Source: Panicum virgatum (Eukaryota > Streptophyta > Magnoliopsida > Poales > Poaceae). From it: a stretch of DNA of 64,000 bases. The position numbers were made by a program, and so were the translations under genes. Under the pieces are notes generated by a model. That model ran no database searches and was not told where the DNA came from. It saw nothing but the letters and a program-made list of their open reading frames with translations. Positions 11,601 through 22,726 of this stretch are shown piece after piece. Each line of letters opens with the position of its first letter. The stretch's first letter is position 1. The stretch spans positions 23,984,261 to 24,048,260 of the forward strand of contig NC_053141.1 in assembly GCF_016808335.1 (NCBI RefSeq), given 5' to 3'.

Positions 11601-13242
11601 TGATGAAGAAATCCAGAAGGCTCTGAAGCACTGACTGTCACCTCTTGGCCATCAGATGCCGATAAGTGAACTGTCCGCTGAGCACAATCAATACGGACTC
11701 CCCATCTGGTAAGTGTCTCCATGCCCAAAATCACATCTATCCCCGAGGAGTCAATAACTATCAAGCCAGTGCGGAATTCTACCCCCTTTATGACAATACT
11801 AACTCTGGAGCATATAGAACATGTACGAATCTGACCCCTAGGTGAGGTAACTACCATAGCTGTCCTCATACAAGAAACCGGTATACCATGCTGCTCGGCA
11901 AATGACTTGGAAATGAAAGAATGGGTAGCACCGGTATCGAAAAGCACTGTAGCGGGGTGAGAGTTGACCATGAACGTACAAATAACCACGTTAGGAGCCT
12001 CGGCTGCTGACTCGGCCGTCACGTGGTTCACCCGACCCTGTGCTGGCGCCCGGGGCTGAGCTGGGCGCCCCTGCTGCCCTGCCTGCGCCTTCCGGGGGCA
12101 AGTGTTGGCGTAGTGCCCCGGCTGGCCGCAGTGATAGCAGACGCGTGCAAGTGTCGAAGCCTGCTGTCCGGTAGGAGCTGCCGGACGTGGAGCCTGAGGT
12201 GCTGGCGGAGCTGGTGGAGCACGAGCCGGAGGTGCCGGTAATCTTGGGCCCTGACCTGCCTGCTGCTGTCGAGGCGGGTACTGCTGCGGCCTCTGCTGGT
12301 ATGGCTGGGGAGGCCGGTACTGCTGTTGGTACTGCTGGGGCTGCTGGAGTCGAGGGCGAGTGTTGCTGCCGGAAGCAACGGGGACAATCTTCCTCTTCTT
12401 GTCCTCCATCTCCAAGTGCTTGCGCTCAGTGTTGAGCGCGCTGTCAACCAGATGGTTGAAGTCGTCGAAGCGGAGGTTGAGCAGCGCGTACTGGAGGTAG
12501 TCCTCAAGACCCTCCATGAAGTGCTCCTGCTTCTTGCGGTCATCCGCAACATCGGCAGGGGCGTAGCGAGCCAGCTGAAGAAAGCGATCACGATACTCAG
12601 TGACCGACATAGTCCCCTGAATTGACAAAGACAGATAGATATCGAAAGATTAACTCAAGATTCATAAGGATAGGACAAGGGGCATAAGCTCAAAAGAAAC
12701 CGCTGAATGATTATATTTAAGATTACCTGCTTCAGTGCAAGGAACTCCTTCTGCTTCATCTTCATAACGCCCGCGGGGACGTTGTGGCTGCGGAAACGCT
12801 CCCTGAACTGGAGCCAAGTGAGAGCCTCGCGGTCGTGAACTGGGTGGGACTCCCACCAGTCCAAAGCTGCCCCTCGCAGCTGTCCTGCTGCGTACAGAAC
12901 TCGCTCACGATCATCGCACTGGGCAATGTCCAGCTGACGCTCCACTGCACGGAGCCAGTCGTCAGCCTGAAGAGGGTCGGACGTGTGAGAAAACGTCGGC
13001 GGGTGACCCCTCAGGAACTCAGCACGCCTGTCGCGAGGCTGCGGCGGTGGAGGAAGCGGAGGCTGAGTGTGAGCCTGCTGAAGAGCCTGAACAGTGTTGT
13101 TCAGGGTGGCCATCATCTGCATCTGGAGCTGGAAGTACTGCTCCGGAGTCAAAGGCGGAGGCATCGGGATCCCGGTCCCCTGGGTGTTCTGACCCTGTTT
13201 GTTCTGCCCCTGCTGGTCAGAACCACGCCTGGTGTTCACCAT
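8675..13242 (-). pseudogene. gag-pol: gag-pol of element 1 (five in-frame stops)
   Basis: The start is the ATG at 13242 (MVNTRRGSDQQG). Exon 1 (13242-12727, 172 codons) carries the Gag core (WESHPV, FRERFRSHNVP). A GT-AG interval at 12617-12726 must be removed to reach [15 protein letters not shown]. Exon 2 then runs in one frame to 8675: Pro/Gln-rich linker, zinc knuckle [14 protein letters not shown], protease [10 protein letters not shown] with FIDD, RNase H ([11 protein letters not shown]), integrase zinc finger, catalytic core ([23 protein letters not shown]) and a C-terminal chromodomain ([11 protein letters not shown] ... [15 protein letters not shown]). TAG stops lie at 10925-10927, 10793-10795, 10634-10636, 9809-9811 and 9383-9385. 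Four replace CAG codons seen in element 2 and one replaces AAG. The RT also has RLGYFQ where relatives have RSGYFQ or RSAYFQ. Protease is of type 1, unlike elements 2 and 5. Not functional as it stands. Confidence 0.88.
12617..12726 (-). other. Putative spliceosomal intron in gag, element 1
   Basis: On the minus strand GCAG|GTAATC starts the 110-bp interval and TTTGTCAATTCAG|GGGACTATG ends it. It is T/A-rich with in-frame stops when read through. 110 is not a multiple of three, and removal joins CAG to GGG in frame, giving the contiguous ALKQGTMSV expected in chromovirus Gag. The same interval occurs in elements 2 and 3. Confidence 0.75.
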
Positions 13243-13797
13243 CTGATTTTGGACAAAAGATTTCACGAGTAAGGATATTGCAGGAATAAATTCAGATGGA
13301 TATGATAACTCTTTGCGGAAAAAGACTCAGCCATGATAAAGTAGACAGGATAGAGTGGACTGTTTTACCCCTAACGATCTAACTCATTTTATTAATTAGT
13401 TATCTTTAACATAAGAGTGATTTTCTTTAAACAAATTTAAACTACTAAGCTATGCAATCATTCAAAAATCCAAATCAAACATGTAGCATAATAACAAGCA
13501 GACAATTTTCACGACTTAGCCGAGTTTAACATCCGACTCGACTAACACCACGCGTCGCAAAACATACTATCATATTATTATAAAGGGTCACCTAGCTGAT
13601 ACTCATGGTGGTCAGATGACTGATTCAGGCCAAATCTACGAACACTACTCTTCAGAGAGAGAAATCAAGGCAAGACGGGTAAAAAGTCAAAGAAGTCAAG
13701 GGGTATAATAGTAAAATAATTTCAGCAGGCAAGGATTGGAGAGAAGAAGTCCTAAACCTCGACCAGTTCTATCTAGGCTTCGTCCTACAGTCGATAC
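13243..13797 (-). other. 5' leader of element 1
   Basis: About 0.55 kb of AT-rich untranslated sequence between primer site and gag start. It is conserved in elements 2 (36233-36786), 3 (48127-48681) and the left part of 5 (60361-~60830). It contains no long ORF and presumably includes the packaging signal; that role is inference. Confidence 0.6.
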
Positions 13798-13810
13798 GGC
13801 TCTGATACCA
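13798..13810 (-). promoter_or_regulatory. Primer-binding site, element 1 (initiator tRNA-Met)
   Basis: On the minus strand TGGTATCAGAGCC, three bases after the LTR end. This matches the 3' end complement of plant initiator tRNA-Met, the usual primer for this clade. Confidence 0.9.
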
Positions 13811-13813
13811 CTC

Positions 13814-16800
13814 TGTAACACCCGGTTTATAAAAGAACATAAACCGAGCAATCATATACGTGCCAGGATCATGTCACACGTATATACAATAGAATGAACA
13901 GTATATCATAGCACATATCACGTAAAAGATATAATAAAGCGAAATACGAATGTTATTTATTACAATAATGACAAAATGTTTGATACAGCGGAAGCGAAGT
14001 ACAAAATACGATAAAAGCTCTCCGAAGCTGAAGCAGGGCGCCACAGGGACGTCGACTGGGAGACGAACACCTAGAAGTCCTCATAGTCCTGGTAGCGCTG
14101 GACGAACTCCCTCGTGTCGGCAGGAACTGAGCAGTAGTAGCGTATCCAAGAGGAAAAAGTAGAGAAGAGGCAAGACTGAGTACACAACTTGTACTCAACA
14201 AGTATAACACAAACTATGAGGCTCTAAGGTTGGCTGACTCAACTGCATTAGCTTTTAAGTGTTGGCAAGATTTTATTTAAGCTATTTACTACGAGTTGAT
14301 GAATTACCATTAACCCAGTTACATAGTAATTAATCAGAATTAATTAAGAAACTACTGAGAACCAAACCAAGCCACCAAGGTAACCCCGAGAGGCACCTCC
14401 CTCGTCGGAAGGAGACAACCCCACTAATCAAAAGGAGGATCTGGGCCGCTCATAACCGTGAGCACGGCTAGTATACCAGTTTTACACTCTGCAGAGGTTG
14501 CACATCTTTACCCACAAGTCGTGAGCTACGCCAGTTGTTCATCACACTTCCTTAGGTGAGATGACTAGCGACTCACTACGAGGCCTTTACAAAGAATCTC
14601 GTTGGTAGGGAGTCACCGCGAGGGTGGATCAGTGACTATGGAGCTGGTCTAGTGGGCGTGAAGACACGAAGCACAGACGAGGCCACTCAGCACGAGGGCC
14701 ATAGAAGCTTACCGCCCCTGCCCCGCAGGTAAGTTACTCCAAACCAAAAAGATCTAATTATTACGCCAAGTCTATCCCATTCTAGCCTTGTGGTAGCGCT
14801 GTTGTCCCAGGTTGTCGCTCTATGAACCGGTCCTTATGGAGAGTGGCCAACCAAGCACTAAGCACCGTGCTGGCCCCCTAAACCATGTGTCTACAAAAAC
14901 CATATTTTAACGAGACGTGAGCCACTCAAGCACGAAGCACAGAGGGCCACTCCCAGAATTAAGTTCAAGTAAACCATTAATCAAATTAATTAAAAAGGAC
15001 CAAGTGTGTTATAGCGCAGCAACCTAGCACAACTAACCAAAATGCAACCCAAAGGCATATATAAAGGATATAAAGTGGCTAGGAAGTTCTTATAGGCATA
15101 CAGTATTAAAATGCAGTATGAAATTGTAATTAAAGGTTATAGGTTGTTCATGTTATACTTGCCTTCCTCGTACTGCTCTGGCTGCTGCTCAAACTACTCG
15201 GAAGATGGCTGCTCCTGGTACTGGTACTGGGGCTCCTCAGATGGATCAACGTCTACTCACGAACACATGGCCAAAACAATGCACAAAAATAAGCATACAA
15301 GCAAACACTAACAAAAACTAAGAAACAGTACATCAATACATAAAAACATCACACCAAACTAGTCTAAAACTATTCTACGCATTACAACGATCGCGTGGAC
15401 ATAAAGAACGCTAAAAACGGAGCTAAAACACATAATCTAGGCTAAAAACAAAGTTCAGGGGCTTATTTGTAATAAAAACGGGGTTCCTGGGACTTTTCTG
15501 CTAAAACCGAGGGCTGAAACATAATTAAAGGATAAATCTAGGGTCTAACGTGTAAAAACAGCAGCTATGGACGGCGGGTCCTATTCCTAGAAAAACCAGG
15601 GGGCTTCGTGTAAAATTCTGGGCTTGACTTCAATTATTTCTAAACAGAGGTGGATTGCGGGTTGAATACCAGGTAACGCAGGGTCTCTTTTGCAAAAGTG
15701 CCGGCCGAAGGGGTATGTTTAGATCTGATCCGTTGACTCTCGATCCTACGGTTTAGATCTGATGTGCTCGGGTTCTAATCAAGGCCGTCTGTTTTAGATC
15801 GGGCGGCTGGGGTGCTGCGCTGGCGGCGGCGGCGGCGGAACGCGCCGGCGACTCTGCTCCGCTGCGGTAGATCGCCGGAGTGCTGCGATTCTGGGGTTCC
15901 CGGGCTCGATTTCGACGCGGCTTCGGCCTAGGAGCATCTACATGGCATGAGTAGTCCTCCTGGACACTCATGGGAGGGAATTAGGGCGCGGGACGGGGTG
16001 CTCGTCGGCGAGGGAGTATCTGGGCGGCGCACCTCGCCGGCGTGGGCACGTTCTAGGGGTTCTGGTGGTCTACTGGGGACGAGCTAGGGTGCAAAAACAT
16101 CAGGGAGGTGGGCCGAACTTTACCAAGGCACGGGGTGGTCGAAGTAGCAGCGGAGTGGCGTCGGCGGCGTCGTCTAGCGGCGGCGCACGGACGGCGTCGG
16201 GGGAGAGGTCGAAGCAGAGGCTTGCCGGGCTCCTAGATTGCACGGATCGACTCCAGAGGTGCCTGTGAGGAGGATACGGCGGTCAGGGTGATCGGAGGGG
16301 CTCCAACGGCGTTGAATTTCCACGGTGAAACTTCTCACCGGCGGCGGGTCGTGGAAGGAAAATCCGGCGCAGCTCGGGCTGAGCCTTCGATCCGGCGGCA
16401 CGGAGCGGTGCGGGACGGCGAGACGGAGCTGGTGTGGGATCCTGGCGGGCGGTGCTGCGGTGGAGCGGCGGAACCACGGCGGCGCAGAGGTCCCTTGGCG
16501 GCGGAGCTAGGTGTGGCGGTGTGGTTAGGGTTTCTGGTGGCGCGTTGGTGGAAGATGAGGTTCGGAGGAGGGCCGGGGACCCTTCTTATAGGGCGGCGGC
16601 GGCCTTGGCGTGCGCTCCTGGCGTGGGATATCCCGCCGGGAAAAACGGCGTGACGAGCGCGGCCGTTGCGCGAGGAAGGGGGCGAAGCTGACGCGTGGGC
16701 CCGGGAGCGCAGCGAGACGGGGAGGGCGACGCGAGGCGGCTGCAGGTGGGTCCAGGGGCGCGGACGAGAGAGGGGAACGCGGGTTGAGCGGCGACGCGGG

Positions 16801-17360
16801 GTAGGCCGGCTTGTCAGGGGCGCGAAGGCGACGCGAGGTGGGCGGGGTGCGTTGGGCCGTGCCGCGTGGGGGAGGCTGGGACTCGGCGGGAGTGGGCCGT
16901 GCGGAGGAGGGGGTGAAGCGGGCCGGGCGCAAGTGAAGGAGGGGAGTGGGCCGCGGCAAGAGGATGGGCCGGACGGGGAAACGGAGGAAAATGGGCCCGC
17001 AGGAGAGGTGGGTGCGGGTTGGCTGCCTGAGGTCGGGCCGGGAAGGGGCTTTGGTTTTCTTGTTTTGGGTTTGGGCTGGGTTTCTTTTCTATTACTTCTT
17101 CTATTTCTTTTCCTATTCAAACTAACTCAATCAAATCTATTTGAATTCAAAATTGAATTTGAATTCAACTCTAACACTCAAACAAATAAATCAAAGCTCC
17201 AGCATGAATGCAACATTAAAAGTAAACCTAGGACAAAATTTTAATTACTTATAGAACAAAATTTAGATTAAATGCAAGTCTAACACAATAAACCTTAGTA
17301 ATTTAAATAAAGCCAATTAAATTTATTATTAAAAGCTGGAATTTAAACTAGGGTGTTACA
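13814..17360 (-). mobile_element. LTR B, 5' LTR of element 1
   Basis: 3,547 bp from TGTAACACCCGGTTTATAAAAG to GGGTGTTACA. It has a CTATAAG box at 16585-16591 (minus) and a GC-rich core at about 15800-17040. An ATTGAATTTGAATTCAA stretch near 17150 is longer than in LTR A. It abuts the truncated plus-strand LTR H' at 17361 without any target duplication. Confidence 0.9.
16585..16591 (-). promoter_or_regulatory. TATA-like box of LTR B
   Basis: CTATAAG on the minus strand at the place equivalent to 7880-7886 in LTR A. Expected to drive genomic RNA of element 1. Confidence 0.45.
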
Positions 17361-17889
17361 TTTAGACCCCTAAGCTTTCCAGAAATAGCGCCCACAGTCC
17401 AGCCCATGCGTTTTTGCTTGTTAACCCCTGGATCTTTTCAGTTTTTTCACCTAAGCCCCTTGTTTTTGCGTAGAAGCCCCTAGAACTCTGTTTTTCTTAC
17501 AGTTTAGCCCCTAGATCTTGGTTTGAGCCTAGTTTTCATGTTCTAGCTCCGTTTTAAGTGTTCTTTATGTCCACGCGATCGTTGTAACGCATAGAATAGT
17601 CTTAGCTTAGTTTTGTTTGCAGTTTTTATGTATTGTTATACTGTTTCTTAGCTTTGGCCTTGTTTGCATGTATGTGTATGTGCTGGACCTTGTTTTGGCG
17701 TTGCGATCGTGAGTAGACATTGATCCGTCGGAGGAGTACCAGGAGCCATCTTCCGCGAGACACTTTGAGCAGCAGGAGCAGTTTGAGGAAGGCAAGTATA
17801 ACATGAACATTCATATCACCTTTAAATACATTTTCATACTGCATTTTAATACTGTATGCCTATAAAGACTTTCCTAGCCACTTTATATC

Positions 17890-17891
<2 letters not shown>

Positions 17892-17936
<45 letters not shown>
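17892..17936. repeat. TA microsatellite
   Basis: About 22 uninterrupted TA units between CCTT and CTTTTGGG. The duplicate copy at 23477-23515 is broken by AAATA units, and other family-T LTRs have only a short TATATATATCC here. Confidence 0.9.
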
Positions 17937-17937
<1 letters not shown>

Positions 17938-18422
17938 TTTGGGTTGCATTTTAGTTAGTTGTGCTAGGTGCTGCGCTCTCACACATGGTCCTTTTTAATT
18001 AAATTGTTAATGGTCTTATGCAACTTAATTCTGAGCGTTACCCTCTGTGCTCTGTACTTGAGTGGTTTACGTCTCCTTAAAACATGTTTTCTAGAAACTT
18101 GGTTTAGGGGGCTCGCACTGTGTTTTGTGCTAGCCACTCTCCATAAGGACCGTACGTCATTAGAGCAACAACTTGGGACAACCACGCAACCACAAGATTG
18201 GAATGGGACGGTCTTGGCTTACTAATTAGGTCTTTTTGGTTTGGAGTAACTTACCTGCGGGGCAAGGGTGGTAAGCTTCTATGGCCCTCGTGCTGAGTGG
18301 CCTCGTCTGGGACTTTGTGCTTGACGCCCACTAGACCTGCTCCATCATCGCCGATCCAACCCTTGCGGTTACGCCTTACCAACGAGATTCTTTGAAATGG
18401 CCTCGTAGTGAGTTTGCTAGTC

Positions 18423-18427
18423 ATCTC
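18423..18427. repeat. Target-site duplication of solo LTR C (left, ATCTC)
   Basis: ATCTC precedes C; the second copy is at 21884-21888. The host LTR reads ...CTAGTCATCTCACCTA... without insertion, as in LTR N. Confidence 0.9.
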
Positions 18428-21400
18428 TGTAACACCCGGTTTATAAAAGAACATAAACCGAGCAATCATATACGTGCCAGGATCAAGTCACACATATATA
18501 CAACAGAATGAACAGTATATCACAGCACATATCACAAATAAGACATAATAAATCAAAATACGAATGTTATTTATTACAATAATGACAAAATGTCTGATAC
18601 AGAGGAAGCGAAGTACAAATATGATAAAACTCTCTGAAGTTGAGCAGGGCGCCACAGGGACGTCGACTGGGAGACGAACGCCTAGAAGTCCTCGTAGTCC
18701 TGGTAGCGCTGAGCAAACTCCCTCGTGTCGGCAGGAACTGAGCAGCAGTAGAGTATCCAAGAGGAAAAAGTAGAGAAGAGGCAAGAGTGAGTACACAACT
18801 TGTACTCAACAAGTATAACACAAACTATGAGGCTCTAGGTAGTCTGACTGACTGCATTAGCTTTTAAGTCTTGGCAAAATTTTATTAAAACTATTTACTA
18901 CGAGTTGATGAATTACCATTAACCCAGTTACATAGTAATTAATCAGAATTAAACATGTTACTACTGAGAACCAAACCAAAACCACCAAGGTAACCCCGAG
19001 AGGCACCTCCCTCGTCGGAAGGAGATAACCCCACTAATGAAAAGGAGGATCTGGGCCGCTCATAACCGTGAGCACGGCTAGTATACCAGTTTTACACTCT
19101 GCAGAGGTTGCACATCTTTACCCACAAGTCGTGAGCTACGCCAGTTGTTCATCACACTTCCTTAGGTGAGATGGCTAGCGTCTCACTACGAGGCCGTTAC
19201 AAAGAATCTCGTTGGTAAGGCGTAACCACGAGAGTTACGTCAGCGACGATGGGGCCCACCTCACGGGGGTACAAGCACAGGTGCACAAACCAAGCACAGA
19301 CCAGCCGGAGGAGCAGGGACCATTGAAGCTTACTACTCTTGCCCCGCAGGTAAGTTACTCCAAACCAAAAAGACCTAATTAGTAAGCCAAGTCTATCCCA
19401 TTCTAGCCTTGTGGTAGCGCTGTTGTCCCAGGTTGTCGCTCTATGAACCGGTCCTTATGGAGAGTGGCCAACCAGGCAGTAAGCACCGTGCTGGCCCACT
19501 AAACCATGTTTCTACAAAAACCATCTTTTAACGTGACGTGAGCCACTCATCCACACAGAGGGCCACTCTCAGAATTAAGTTCAAGTAAACCATTAATAAA
19601 TTTAATTAAAAAGGACCAGAATGTGTTATAGCGCGGCAACCTAGCACAACTAACCAAAATGCAACCCAAAGGTATATATAAAGGATATAAAGTGGCTAGG
19701 AAAATCCTTATAGGCATACAGTATTAAAATGCAGTATGAAATTGTATTTAAAAGTGATAGGTTGTTCATGTTATACTTGCCTTCCTCGTACTGCTCCTGC
19801 TGCTGCTCAAAGTGGTCAGAAGACGGCTGCTCCGGGTACTGGTACTGGGGCTCCTCCGGTAGCTCAACGTCTACTCACGAACACATGGCCAAAAACAAGG
19901 CACAACAATAAGCATACAAGCAAACACTAACAAAAGATAAGAAATAGTACATCAATACATAAAATCAGCACACTAAACTAAACTAAAACTATTCTACATG
20001 TTACAACGATCGCGTGGACATAAAGAACGCTTAACACGGAGCTAAAACGCATAATCTAGGCTAAAAACAAGGTTCAGGGGCTTATTTGTAATAAAAACAG
20101 GGTTCCAGGGACTTTTCTGCTAAAACTGAGGGCCTAAATGTAATTAACCGTTAACTCTAAGGGCTAGCGTGCAAAAACTCAAGGCTTGGACTGCGGCTGC
20201 TAAATCTAGAAAGGTCAGGGGGGCTTTTGGTAAAAACCAGGGCTTAACTGCAATTACTTTTCAAAGGCGGTGGACTGCGGGTTGAATCTACTAAAGTGCA
20301 GGGGCTCTTTAACAAAACGGCCAGGCGAAGGGGTACGCGTGTATCTGATCCGTTGGATTGAGATCCAGCGGCTCAGAATAGACATGGCCGCGATCTAATC
20401 TCGCGCCTCTATTTCAGATCTGACGGCCCAGGTTGAAAGGGGGCGACGGCGGCGGCGCGGGTCGCCGGAGACGGGCTCCCGCGGCGGCGCAGTGCCGGAG
20501 AAGTCCGAACACGGCCTTCCAGGGGCGGATTTGAGCGGGGCCGGGGCCTGGAAGCACCTATGCGGCATGCGTAAGCTACTGGTGGCGTCAGGAGAACGGT
20601 TCGAGGCTTCGAGCGTGAAGCTCGTCGGAGATGGCGGCTCGATGGCGCAGGGCTCGCCGGCGTTTGGTAAACTGGCAAAACTGGGGTCAAAACAAGGGGG
20701 TTTTGGGTCGGGCATCTTCAGTGTACCCAGGCGAACGTGACTGGGTCCACGGCAAGACACACTCGGGCTCGGGTTATGGGTGCGGCGGAGCAGGCGGCTA
20801 GACTCGTCGGAGCGCGGCGGTCTGGGTCCACGGAATGGCCTACGGGCCCTGGAATCTAGCGCAATCTAGCGAGGGAGGGTTTGGCGTGCTCACCGTGGGA
20901 CGGGGTCGAAGAGAGGGCTGGCGCAGTGGTGGAATTCCGGTGGCGCAGGCGCTGAACGACGGAGTTTGCCACGCGAATTCCCGTGCGCAGCGGGGCCGGG
21001 GAGGAAGAGCTTGGCGAGGACCGTGGCCTCCGTGTGAAGCTCCCCCGGTGGCTTGCTGTGGTGGGGAACGTCGGGAGCACCGGAAACGCGGCGGCGCAGG
21101 CTTCTGCTCCGACGTGGAGGTAGCGGGGCGGCTGTGGAGCTAGGGTTTGGGTGGCGCTGGAGAAGGAGACGAGGTGCAGGGGGAGCGGGCGATACTTATA
21201 GGGCGGCGGAGTGCATTGGCGTGCGCGCCTGGGGTGGGAAGGCCGACGAAATCCGCGGCGAGGATCACGGCCGCGTGGCGGGTCTGTTGCACCGTGGAGG
21301 GGAAGGAGCTGCCAAGCGGGGCCCACGGGTCAGCGGGCGAAGCGCGCACGGCACGGGCGGAAACGCTGGCGCGCTGGGGTTTGAGCGGCTGCAGCGGGGG

Positions 21401-21883
21401 GGAGCGGGGGCATTCGCTGGGTTTCTGGGCCGAGCTGGGGCGAAGACTGCGCGAGGGCTGGGACGCGCGCTGGGCTGCGGAGTGTGGGCCGCAGGGGAGA
21501 GAGGGAGTGGCTGGGCCGCGTGGGGGGGGGTGAACGGGCCGCCCGGTTTGGGGTGGGAAAAGGAGAGTGGGCCAGTGCGGGGTGCTGGGTTGAGGCTGTG
21601 GGGGTTTTTGGGCTCTTTTTCTATTTCTTCTCCTCTTCTATTTCTAATTCAAACCAACTATTTGAATTCAAACAAAACTTTGAATTCCACAACCTTAAGC
21701 ACACAAGTAAAATAAAAGCTCCAGCATGAATGCAACACTAAAAGTAAACCTATGATAAAATTTTAATTACTTATAGAACAAACATTTAGATTAAATGCAA
21801 GTCTAACACAATAAACCTTAGAAATTTAAATAAAGCCAATTAAATTTATTAATAAATGTTGAAATTTAAATTAGAGTGTTACA
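18428..21883 (-). mobile_element. Solo LTR C of family T
   Basis: 3,456 bp, from TGTAACACCCGG to GAGTGTTACA, flanked by ATCTC on both sides, with no internal region. Minus orientation inside the plus-oriented H'. It has a CTATAAG box at 21195-21201 (minus) and a GC-rich core. It is the duplicate of D at 24008-27464, with the same insertion point and TSD and only scattered differences. ORFs such as those in 20395-21715 lie in the GC-rich core and resemble no protein I know. Confidence 0.92.
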
Positions 21884-21888
21884 ATCTC
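21884..21888. repeat. Target-site duplication of solo LTR C (right, ATCTC)
   Basis: Directly follows GAGTGTTACA of C. Confidence 0.9.
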
Positions 21889-22343
21889 ACCTACGGAAGT
21901 GTGATGAATAACTAGCGTAGCTCACGACTTGTGGGTAAAGATGTGCAACCTCTGCAGAGTGTAAAACTGGTATACTAGCCATGCTCACAGTCATGAGCGG
22001 CCCGGATCCTCCTTTTGATTAGTGGGGTTATCTTCCTTTGATTAGGGGGGGCTCCCCGGGTGGTTTGGTTTGGTTCTCAGTAGTTCATAATTAATTTTGA
22101 TTAATCCTATGTAACTGGGTTTATGGTAATTCACCAACTTGTAGTAAATAGTTGTAATAAAATTTTGCCAAGACTTAAAAGCTAATGCAGTCGAGTTAGC
22201 CAACCTTAGACATAAAATTTTATTATGTCTTATTCGTGATATGTGCTGTGATATATTGTTCATTCTGTTGTTTATACGTGTGACTTAATCCTGGTACGTA
22301 TATGATTGCTCGGTTTTTGTTCTTTTATAAACCGGGTGTTACA

Positions 22344-22721
22344 GGAATCCTTCCTTAAATCTTCATTTGCTTTGCTTAATCCCGAAGTATCTTGATCTTA
22401 TCTTTGTGGGCTTGGTTCTTTGGGCTCTCTTAGAGGATGGATGTGCATGAATGGGCTTCGAATCAACATGGGCTTTTGTCCTCCCTTTGGACTTTGGCCT
22501 TCGTCTTTCCTCGTGTCAGTGCTCGATCACGGGCCTCATCATTTAATGCTCCAAAATAGGCCAAAAACCTGCAAAAACGAAGTTCCTCCAAAATATATGT
22601 GCAAGTGTGAAAATGACCAATAATTAGGCTGGGGTTAGGATGGTTATTGATTTTGATATTAAATTCATGCCATTATCAAGGATAAACATGGGATAAAATG
22701 GGTACTTAAGGAGCGCCAACA
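22344..22721 (-). mobile_element. Solo LTR E, right piece
   Basis: The minus-strand reading starts TGTTGGCGCTCCTTAAG at 22721. No coding content; CCCGC follows at 22722-22726. The piece starts GGAAT at 22344, close to the GAAAT that ends the left piece of E at 5115, which supports 5115 and 22344 having been adjacent. Confidence 0.65.
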
Positions 22722-22726
22722 CCCGC
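22722..22726. repeat. Target-site duplication of solo LTR E (right, CCCGC)
   Basis: Second copy of CCCGC (first at 3957-3961). The H LTR continues from here. Confidence 0.75.

Larger units (their letters stand above)
5116..17360 (-). mobile_element. Family-T element 1 (Tekay/Del-type chromovirus), full-length
   Basis: On the minus strand the order is 5' LTR B (13814-17360), primer site (13798-13810), a leader of about 0.5 kb, gag-pol (13242-8675), polypurine tract (about 8655-8639) and 3' LTR A (5116-8638). The polyprotein order PR-RT-RNase H-integrase-chromodomain and the 3.5-kb LTRs fit the Tekay/Del clade. The bases flanking the element (GAAAT left, TTTAG right) do not match, so the copy has been rearranged after insertion or assembled by recombination. 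Gag-pol has five in-frame stops but no frameshift. Confidence 0.85.
17361..22343 (+). mobile_element. H': truncated plus-strand family-T LTR carrying solo LTR C
   Basis: 17361-18427 and 21884-22343 are one family-T LTR in plus orientation, interrupted by C. It starts abruptly in mid-LTR (TTTAGACCCCTAAGC) against LTR B and ends properly with CCGGGTGTTACA at 22343. Up to about 22198 it is almost identical to H+D at 22943-27795. It then jumps over ~0.4 kb (CCAACCTTAG|ACATAAAATTTT) and continues with a 3' end that differs from that of H. So it is a duplicate of part of H with a separately derived tail. Confidence 0.8.

Noticed and set aside
10925..12628. Separate start codon for a second protein after the gag intron (MSIQGTMSV or MSLQGTMSV)
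   Set aside because: The ATG lies inside the putative intron and the sequence [12 protein letters not shown] is the natural continuation of Gag exon 1. The conserved splice edges explain the break better than an independent start.
17892..17936. TA tract as an origin, matrix-attachment site or regulatory element
   Set aside because: It is a simple repeat inside an LTR with a short, ordinary counterpart in other copies. Nothing in the sequence supports a special role.
20395..21730. Long ORFs on both strands in the GC-rich LTR cores (also at 2372-3967, 7578-8416, 16283-17244, 26415-27310, 30301-31460, 38962-40154, 42063-43412, 51166-52104, 52945-54291, 57157-58300)
   Set aside because: They overlap on several frames, are rich in Arg, Pro, Ala and Gly as expected from GC-rich DNA, recur only where the LTR core recurs, and match no protein family I know. 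Treated as composition artefacts, not genes.
3962..22721. E as a DNA transposon with terminal inverted repeats
   Set aside because: The TTGRCGCTYCTTAA ends are inverted, but setting the ends at TATTGACG/GCGCCAACA gives a 5-bp CCCGC duplication and TG...CA-like tips, which fits a solo LTR better.
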